11,016 nt of DNA. It comes from JBBTCX01 sp038043045. GTDB lineage: Bacteria > Planctomycetota > Phycisphaerae > UBA1845. Positions 8,201-11,016 of the stretch are shown here, one piece after another (within the stretch, counting starts at the first letter, position 1; each line of letters opens with the position of its first letter). The notes under the pieces were generated by a model. It was not told where the DNA came from, did no database searches, and saw only the letters and a program-made list of their open reading frames with translations. The position numbers and the translations under genes were made by a program. The DNA lies in assembly GCA_038043045.1 (NCBI GenBank), contig JBBTCX010000370.1:1-11016 (forward strand), read 5' to 3'.

Positions 8201-9941
8201 CGCCGCTAACATAGCAAATGGACAGCGTCTTGCACCTTTGTACACAGCCGTCGTCACATCGGTGACCACATTGATCGCAGTTGTCTTTGCCTTTCGTATT
8301 CCACATTGCATCACAGATGTCCCGTTTCTGTGACTCACATGATTCAGCGCGGGCGTCGTCCCTGCACGCCCGGTCGCACTCGCTTTCACATCCGTGCTTG
8401 CACCTGTCGTCACAAGGTACTCTGCATTCGTGCACGCATGCATGACATGCGTCGTTGCACGACTTCATCCCTTTTGTCATTGCACCATCGCATGCGCCAC
8501 CAGCCGCGCACGAGGTACCTGTGGGGGCGCACGCTGTTCTGCACGCCTCTCGGAGATACATTTCAGGCAGGTATTCAGGTCTGGTCGGTGGCCGGATTGA
8601 GTCGAAATCGTATTCATATGTCTCGGGACGCTGCCGAGCATCGGATGCTCCGACTAAGTCGCCCTTGTGATCGACGGCATACAAAGAACTCAAGCCTATC
8701 GTACCTTGACCGACACTTATCAACCAACCCTCGCCCGAATAAGCAAAGTAGATTACGCGGCCGACGCTGTCTGTGACGCGAGCCACGCGCCATTGATCCG
8801 ACCTCGGGCTCGGTTCCCATTCAATCGTCAGGCCGTTGTGGTTAGGGTCCTCAATACGCACCAGAAGTCCTTCATTGTTGAAGCGGCGGACAACGCCTTG
8901 TGGTTCGGTCAATGTCCAACTCATCCAGGTGAGGTGGAGGAGCCTTGACCCGCGCCCGTGCAACGAGTAGTGCAGGCCGATTGGCGTCTTGTAGGTCACA
9001 TCGATACTGTACTTACCAAAGCCCAGGTAGGTCTCCACGTAGTTCTCGCGTTCAAATTGAATCGTCGTACCATGCCCCGTCATCATCCGCACCGCCCCCG
9101 CGCACGGTCCACGCTCTTCGCTGAACAGGCGCTGGTTGTACGAATGATCCCAACCGTAACCCAGCGGACCCTGGTAATCCACGCGGCTCCGGTAGGTCCG
9201 TACAAACTCGAAAGGGACGCCGAATCCGGGAAATGTGAGATCGGCATGGCGGTAGACGAATTCCCCAGTTGCCGGATTTACCGGATCGGTTCCGACAATT
9301 TGACCGCTTGTCACCTCGGCGTTTTTCCCACCCTCGGCGCCACCTTGCCCGCCTTGGCCGGTGGGGTATGCAAAGGTGCCGACAACTGGAATGGCCTGCG
9401 AATCGACGCTGCAGGTTGGGGCATTGCTCTCAGCGTCGGCGGAGGTTTCGCTAGGGAGTTCGTAGATATTGTCGATTCGATAGTCCTGCGCAAAAATCTT
9501 TCCCCAATCGGCAAAGTCAACGGGTGATAAGTTCACCGTCGGGGCCCCAATGAACTTCAACATCGCAAGCGTATCAAGCACCCTCTGGGCCGTTTCCCAT
9601 CCCGGACTTTTTGTGAAGGAATACTTGGCGGGAGGTTCCGGATCGGTCGTGTCAATAGACGACGAATTTGCGATGTCGTTTTGATCAAAGGAATAGTCGC
9701 AGACGCTGCCGCTCGTATTGTTCGTGTCAAAAACCTCACACGGCTGAGCAGCTACAAAGGATGCGTTCAACAGCACAATTGTCGCGACAACCGTGTAACA
9801 CCAGGCGTTAGATGGGCGAGCAGGAAACATGAATCTTTGCCTCCTTGTTCTCTTCTTGGCCATTGCCCTTAGCACAACCGTATCTACCATAGGCTCAATC
9901 GCAGTATTCTCGCCGTCATTCACCCCATACGCAATCGACAT
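2235..9941 (-). CDS. Giant secreted RHS/YD-repeat protein with Cys-rich insert and metzincin C-terminal domain
   Basis: 2568 residues. Order: basic, hydrophobic signal peptide (27-65); unique N-terminal region (66-191); Gly-rich linker (193-205); DUF6531-like entry domain with DPVNPATGE at 219-227 and RTYRS at 248-252; first YD repeats (~340-450); Cys-rich insert (467-772); one YD segment (788-817); non-RHS insert (~818-1181); long YD-repeat shell (~1182-2257); RHS core (2258-2320) ending DPLGL; C-terminal zinc-protease-like domain (2321-2568). RHS proteins are known to form a hollow beta shell around a C-terminal effector freed by cleavage near the DPxGL motif. Export to the periplasm or surface follows from the signal peptide. 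Start uncertain: ATGs at 9941, 9890 and 9863; the last gives the most typical signal peptide and has AAGG close upstream. The frame is intact. It is much longer than typical ~1500-residue RHS proteins, mainly because of the two inserts and the long repeat shell. No partner genes are evident; convergent recombinase debris lies downstream. Confidence 0.93.
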   Translation of the reverse strand: MSIAYGVNDGENTAIEPMVDTVVLRAMAKKRTRRQRFMFPARPSNAWCYTVVATIVLLNASFVAAQPCEVFDTNNTSGSVCDYSFDQNDIANSSSIDTTDPEPPAKYSFTKSPGWETAQRVLDTLAMLKFIGAPTVNLSPVDFADWGKIFAQDYRIDNIYELPSETSADAESNAPTCSVDSQAIPVVGTFAYPTGQGGQGGAEGGKNAEVTSGQIVGTDPVNPATGEFVYRHADLTFPGFGVPFEFVRTYRSRVDYQGPLGYGWDHSYNQRLFSEERGPCAGAVRMMTGHGTTIQFERENYVETYLGFGKYSIDVTYKTPIGLHYSLHGRGSRLLHLTWMSWTLTEPQGVVRRFNNEGLLVRIEDPNHNGLTIEWEPSPRSDQWRVARVTDSVGRVIYFAYSGEGWLISVGQGTIGLSSLYAVDHKGDLVGASDARQRPETYEYDFDSIRPPTRPEYLPEMYLREACRTACAPTGTSCAAGGACDGAMTKGMKSCNDACHACVHECRVPCDDRCKHGCESECDRACRDDARAESCESQKRDICDAMWNTKGKDNCDQCGHRCDDGCVQRCKTLSICYVSGADAPLPASCKTDDFDEIVESIKMSGAAITAALTDYVECSFAGVCGLITFGFWSCGADCNFNRVKAVFADFCEGDCRECCAEGTNCAEGSCNEGRNCFDECRQGFWGDALPDFDWDAGCGAAAYAEGCLPRAKRACIDQCGKDCKNAIEPCLSPCREQCRKTCFKGCDLSSCLYYCEEIDFEEICEAGCVDGCVAKGHAADPGFASVSKYGYLRDLNHNLLRIRDGNGQVFLENVYGTDIAEPSFDAVTQQTRGDATIQLTYRDLVGEARWGVAVPMVLEAVYAVSREEFETVDICPSSCERANAVRGAEFVTWQPGILVAMRRLGESLGGFGARLEGDAVYSLNVVVITSSTTARTLANDKRNSRGSQFTLLAQGGSVTFVPTGVRGRFNLKGDPESLKYFMNIKELSVFTDSEGIFRAYPGRPLGLVHAASGRCSRPFTAERNAAGQLEISPRDACSELTVAPMATLTTDAVSPRRDQFAASALVPGRFSLQWDAVPGLPGRFDASIVNGDAPSTLARAELDAAAASPLFRMKNRPSYAFHLPGSARDALHDALALDVALPFDPSRIDGLCFRGLPPGQPRRGSGRNAPGAKPEAATIVLDPFGTRWTFYFDSKGREIRRVNHGTSAVTSLAYDTSGELGGIERPLQGRSCFQWDTSGNLIDVFQFPVPGALGSTTPIQHRYEYTSFPSRLQTVYDSRDIWKKLESFEWDAQGNLIAVIDPAGELTTFTPGAFGLPVKGKYPDGSETSWVYDEAVGRLQETVQDAMGPSPVTTRIEYDTAGRPLRFVGPLGDTLSLVWSGGNVASLTHAGEETNASATFVYDSDKQVVQTDSGLMGVSTTYDQLGFPRTKKQTAMDGSAPEAVSCFLHGVDGRPLEAVSPEGTRFRWTYDGEGRIQSILAGTWTPSVGGWDDSCVVPNGPYSSGELASFQYDLDGRILVSRGPRQEATSYSYDGFGRPINVKEPGGTTHRAGYDAMGNILWRASYAHNSTVPYREPMSGDPGLLRAVQYQYDSAGRVVRERKWHFDTSGAPVGDGFSDNTYAYGVGGSSVTRTDDIGGTTTVELDGAGRPSTWHLPTGDAVNIGYSDGGRTIRREWTAPTASGHLDETLMLTVWGAPRQSTSSSAGTAVTLREWNYDAQGRTLAIQEASGFLRTFTYDAFDRPVISTLAYSSSVTELVKLSYDRASRVVLQRSDSGSGPVDTAYEYDLLGRTKRIIRPDGTFHAYRYAAQSALVAVDHDPRGVVTNYTYTPRGQLYRTFTEVPSGLGFDRQMRSFDHDGLGRMKWARDSGTSYADTSDDIVTYFQWDSLGNKIEEHDTNLGSALTITHNYDGLGRRRSSKYGTTPVRRTFDGLDRLLRILVADAAADIRFEYSGLGGPIQRELNNGILTKYSYDAFGRLDQLKETNGQTAVAAWRWERPLDGVPRMAALVKGGAPEVASAFAVDLGGRIAREDHGLVGASVSAFELDPLTTTSDAEAAIAPIAGSGAAWRTYALDGRHNWLARKGADATLTTTPTVGSTDAYTSFLGAPVGYDAQGDLVSLGGESYAYDSWGQLVNATTAAGKRRYAYDALGRLVKETDLSTGGETLNGYDGFTRAFRKGPSGHVELTVDGEQLDEHLIQINITSGKRLYFHQDGTNSVYMVSNEMGAPAEWYSYSAFGDMTIKSPAGGVLTASAVGNRFGFQGQPFDPTTGLVQMRARFYRPAWGRFLSADPIGLLGGSNLYAFVDGAPLSWIDPLGLDGKTTPTSLNESVDLGDVGGYFDEAGRWFPYATSVRAEGLGSERAVAMADANVAIRVVDMRSSQLDVGTRQAMFRKLDQIWNRDFDLGAKFTFAYEWRPEGTFEDTKAGVARENEYVVYFVDDNSRSHLIDQIKWAEGTLWAATVSLFPFDTARDLGESLYYGKPYAWVFASDVYFETRDDRPRAMASVVSHEIGHSIGLSHNESKGIMNASYYDKWSTEEMESLRSIFGWWHRLTWSERQWQIWFGP
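2238..2981 (-). other. Metzincin-like zinc metallopeptidase domain (effector position)
   Basis: Residues 2321-2568, directly after DPLGL. HEIGHSIGLSH at 2512-2522 (positions 2376-2408) is a full HExxHxxGxxH zinc site with the catalytic glutamate E2513, and GIMNASYY with M2529 is a plausible Met-turn 7 residues after the third histidine. This combination defines metzincins such as matrixins (M10); M43 pappalysin-like enzymes also carry the site. The preceding ~190 residues have mixed alpha/beta character with ANVAIRVVDM and FTFAYEW as possible strands. Expected role: proteolysis of an external or neighbouring-cell target, or of the protein itself. The peptidase class is well supported; the target is unknown. 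Confidence 0.8.
2982..3170 (-). other. RHS-associated core domain with DPxGL end
   Basis: Residues 2258-2320. The segment GNRFGFQGQPFDPTTGL, then RARFYRPAWGRFLSADPIGL, GGSNLYAFV and finally WIDPLGL matches the conserved RHS core that closes the shell. In characterised RHS toxins self-cleavage occurs near the last DPxGL and releases the C-terminal effector; D2316 is the equivalent residue here. Confidence 0.9.
6399..7490 (-). other. Second non-RHS insert in the RHS protein
   Basis: Residues ~818-1181 lack the YD/G-x-x-x-x-x-Y repeat rhythm seen on either side. The segment has a cysteine pair (DICPSSCE), beta-strand-like stretches and a proline/glycine-rich exit (PGQPRRGSGRNAPG) before YD repeats resume at DPFGTRWTFYF (1182). 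It may be an adhesion, ligand-binding or plug-like domain. I do not recognise a family; function unknown. Confidence 0.6.
7626..8543 (-). other. Cysteine-ladder insert in the RHS protein
   Basis: Residues 467-772 contain 49 cysteines in 306 residues by direct count (16%). The commonest spacing is C-x3-C: one run, from CVHECRVPC onward, places seven successive cysteines four residues apart, and later runs (e.g. CIDQCGKDC, CREQCRKTCFKGC) repeat this. The cysteines fall in a proximal and a distal cluster separated by a Cys-poor stretch at about 575-615. It interrupts the YD repeats between YEYDFDS and YGYLRDL. Cysteines at i, i+4 suggest helices with a cysteine face, either disulfide-linked helical hairpins (as in twin CX3C proteins) or a metal-thiolate store (as in CXXXC copper-storage proteins). 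Because the protein is predicted to be exported, disulfides seem more likely. No precise family recognised. Confidence 0.85.
9072..9299 (-). other. DUF6531-like N-terminal RHS entry domain
   Basis: Residues ~215-290 of the RHS protein. The DPVNPATGE motif, the segment DLTFPGFGVPFEFVRTYRS and GPLGYGWDHSYN follow the standard pattern of DUF6531, which precedes the YD repeats in many RHS and polymorphic-toxin proteins. Confidence 0.8.
9747..9863 (-). other. Sec signal peptide of the RHS protein
   Basis: Counting from the first ATG, residues 27-36 are strongly basic (MAKKRTRRQR), residues ~47-62 are hydrophobic (YTVVATIVLLNASFV), and VAA followed by QP at 63-67 fits signal peptidase I cleavage after residue 65. 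There is no lipobox cysteine at +1. If translation started at 9941 the n-region would be 26 residues longer, which is unusual; this supports a start at 9863. Confidence 0.7.
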
Positions 9942-10036
9942 GAAGTGCTACGTTAAGGCTCCCAAATCGGCACAAGGGTAATCCAGGCGCATACTCCTAG
10001 AGGGCACTGGGTCGTTTCGGACTGAATTTATGAATA

Positions 10037-10061
10037 GGCGGGGGTGATTCTGACCCCCGCC
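10037..10061. repeat. Perfect 9-bp GC-rich hairpin
   Basis: GGCGGGGGT (10037-10045) and ACCCCCGCC (10053-10061) are exact reverse complements around a 7-base loop. On the minus strand it lies between the terminase gene and the RHS start but is followed by TATTCATAAATTC, not a T run; on the plus strand it is followed by A residues. It could be a weak terminator or barrier for leftward transcription, or part of a mobile-element end. Confidence 0.6.
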
Positions 10062-10081
10062 CTGGCCGAAAAAACTTGCCT

Positions 10082-10286
10082 ATTGAGCCATTCCTGCTTC
10101 GGTAGTGGGCCGCGATCGGGTACCCATCGGGTGCCGGCCCGAGCCGATTGACTCACTTTGGGACGGGTAGAGGTCGTCAAGCCGCATCCGGCGGGCATCG
10201 AAGGGGTGGACGGTTGGGGTGTGGAAACACTTTTTGAAGGCGTCGCCGCCGACGGGGCCGATGGTGCGGGCGATCGTGTCGCCGAC
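10082..10286 (+). repeat. Right copy of flanking direct repeat
   Basis: 10221-10286 is the counterpart of 1134-1199 (58 of 66 bases identical, same orientation). The short TTGAGCC(A)TTCCTG block at 10082-10095 matches 1083-1096. This copy carries ~88 more bases between the two blocks than the left copy. Together the copies bracket about 9 kb that contains the IS21 debris, the recombinase remnant and the entire RHS gene. Confidence 0.6.
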
Positions 10287-10543
10287 GTCGCGGTCGTCGG
10301 GGGTCGCGAGGCGGGCGGCGCGTCGCTCGCCTCAGTGCCGTTTGCGGTCGAGTTGGTCGGCGCTGCGTCGGGACGCGGGGCCGGCGGGCGGACGGTGAAG
10401 TTGTTCGGGCGGCGGTTGTAAGTCGGCAGCTTGACCGGGGCGTTGCTTCGGCCAGAGGTCACCTTCACCGGGCGGACTCGTACTCTGCAAGCATATCGGG
10501 TGGCGGCGCCCGCAACGGCGCGATCGTCGATTTCCAGCTTCGT

Positions 10544-11016
10544 CTACAGAGCCGTGGTGAAGTACCGGGCTTTGCGGGCGTCGGCTTCGGTGGGTGGAGA
10601 GATGGAGAGGTGGATGCGGGTTCGGGCGGCGGGGGTCATGCCGAATTCCTGTTCGAGGCGAATGAGTTGTTGTACCAACCTGTGCGCGATCGCCACTTGA
10701 GGCCATTGTGCAAAGCATTTCACTTTGCCCGCGTCATCCCGAATCGGGAACATTTCGCCGTTCTTCTCAATAAAGTCCTCGGCCTTCCGCCAGCGCGACC
10801 AGAGTCGACAATACTGAGTTAACGCATCCTCATCGATGAGCGTCAGCACACGCATAATCTGCAAACGCGGAACCAACTGATCCCACTTGGCCTTGGCTTC
10901 GGCGTCGAGCCACGGCGGGCGCTCGGGCATACCGCCCGGGCCCTTCACTTCGGCGGCTTCCCGCTTGGCGGTGACCAGCTTGCTACCCCGCAACTTCAAT
11001 ATCGATGTCGGCGTTG
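10544..11016 (-). CDS. Phage terminase small subunit, P27 family, 5'-partial
   Basis: 157 residues are visible and the frame remains open at the right edge. It begins (…)TPTSILKLRGSK, the typical N-terminal P-T-x-x-L-K-L-R-G start of P27-family small terminases, continues with PPWLDAEAKAKWDQLVPRL, LTLIDEDALTQYCRLW and ends with the characteristic LEQEFGMTPAARTRIH near the C-terminus. In tailed phages this protein recognises the packaging site and loads the large ATPase/nuclease subunit. A TTG at 10999 could be read as a start, but the conserved N-terminal residues continue upstream, so the true start lies outside the window. The C-terminus looks complete (stop at 10546-10544). The large subunit, normally next in line, is absent from the following 600 bases, so this appears to be an orphan from a decayed prophage or phage satellite. 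Confidence 0.85.
   Translation of the reverse strand, partial: TPTSILKLRGSKLVTAKREAAEVKGPGGMPERPPWLDAEAKAKWDQLVPRLQIMRVLTLIDEDALTQYCRLWSRWRKAEDFIEKNGEMFPIRDDAGKVKCFAQWPQVAIAHRLVQQLIRLEQEFGMTPAARTRIHLSISPPTEADARKARYFTTAL

Larger units (their letters stand above)
9942..10543. other. Intergenic region without a recognisable gene
   Basis: Six hundred bases between the RHS gene start and the terminase stop. It holds the perfect hairpin at 10037-10061 and the right copy of the flanking repeat. Open frames here are rich in P, S, A, T or G and change character between frames, typical of non-coding GC-rich DNA. No convincing promoter for the RHS gene was found; -10-like hexamers are present but lack paired -35 boxes. 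Confidence 0.5.

Noticed and set aside
2235..9941. Possibility that the two inserts arise from frameshifts or assembly errors
   Set aside because: The frame is open throughout, YD repeats resume in the same frame after both inserts, and the cysteine spacing is regular.
10037..10061. Rho-independent terminator
   Set aside because: Strong stem but no T tract follows on either strand, so it is listed only as a hairpin.
10158..10421. Plus-strand frame with a segment similar to the frame at 1125-1400 (GVE...AGDxVAD)
   Set aside because: The similarity comes from the shared 66-bp repeat; the base differences are nearly all non-synonymous in this frame, which argues against selected coding sequence.
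10028..10468. 146-codon minus-strand open frame after the terminase gene
   Set aside because: Low-complexity Pro/Ser/Thr/Ala sequence across a repeat and a hairpin; no family resemblance, so treated as non-coding.
10332..10718. 128-codon minus-strand frame overlapping the terminase end
   Set aside because: Its first part overlaps the well-supported P27 gene in another frame and its composition (R, P, H, S) is that of a shadow.
1..11016. CRISPR arrays, tRNA or rRNA genes
   Set aside because: No regularly spaced identical repeats and no tRNA or rRNA-like sequence was recognised on reading the window.

Overview
The window looks like an accessory region of a GC-rich bacterial genome. No gene in it fixes the taxon. 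The IS21-type transposase fragment, the recombinase fragment and the giant secreted RHS protein with a cysteine-rich insert would suit a planctomycete or a myxobacterium-like bacterium; this is a style-based inference only. Every convincing gene is on the minus strand except a recombinase remnant on the plus strand.

Layout. Positions 1-897 (minus) hold the N-terminal 299 residues of an XRE-HTH/SNF2-type helicase of the kind found in defence islands; the rest lies beyond the left edge. Positions 898-1103 are an AT-rich spacer with several dyads and a promoter-like sequence for that gene. Positions 1104-1511 (minus) hold the first ~100 codons of an IS21-family istA, broken at ~1209; the IS end lies at about 1530-1580. 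Positions 1600-2234 hold short repeats and, on the plus strand, a remnant of a serine-recombinase C-terminal region (~1965-2141). Positions 2235-9941 (minus) are one intact 2568-codon gene for a secreted RHS/YD-repeat protein: signal peptide, DUF6531-like entry domain, YD repeats, a 306-residue insert with 49 cysteines, a second non-RHS insert, a long YD-repeat shell, an RHS core ending in DPLGL, and a C-terminal domain with a metzincin zinc motif. Positions 9942-10543 have no recognisable gene but hold a 9-bp perfect hairpin and a second copy of a 66-bp repeat also present at the broken end of istA. Positions 10544-11016 (minus) hold a P27-family phage terminase small subunit that runs off the right edge.

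How it fits together. The RHS gene sits between mobile-element debris (broken IS21, recombinase remnant) and an orphan phage terminase gene, with a diverged direct repeat on both sides, next to a defence-type helicase. This is what an island of acquired genes looks like. The RHS protein is the main novelty. An RHS shell normally encapsulates a C-terminal effector; here the effector position is held by a predicted zinc protease, the shell carries a cysteine ladder (C-x3-C repeated many times), export is apparently by the Sec route, and no immunity gene is visible directly downstream.
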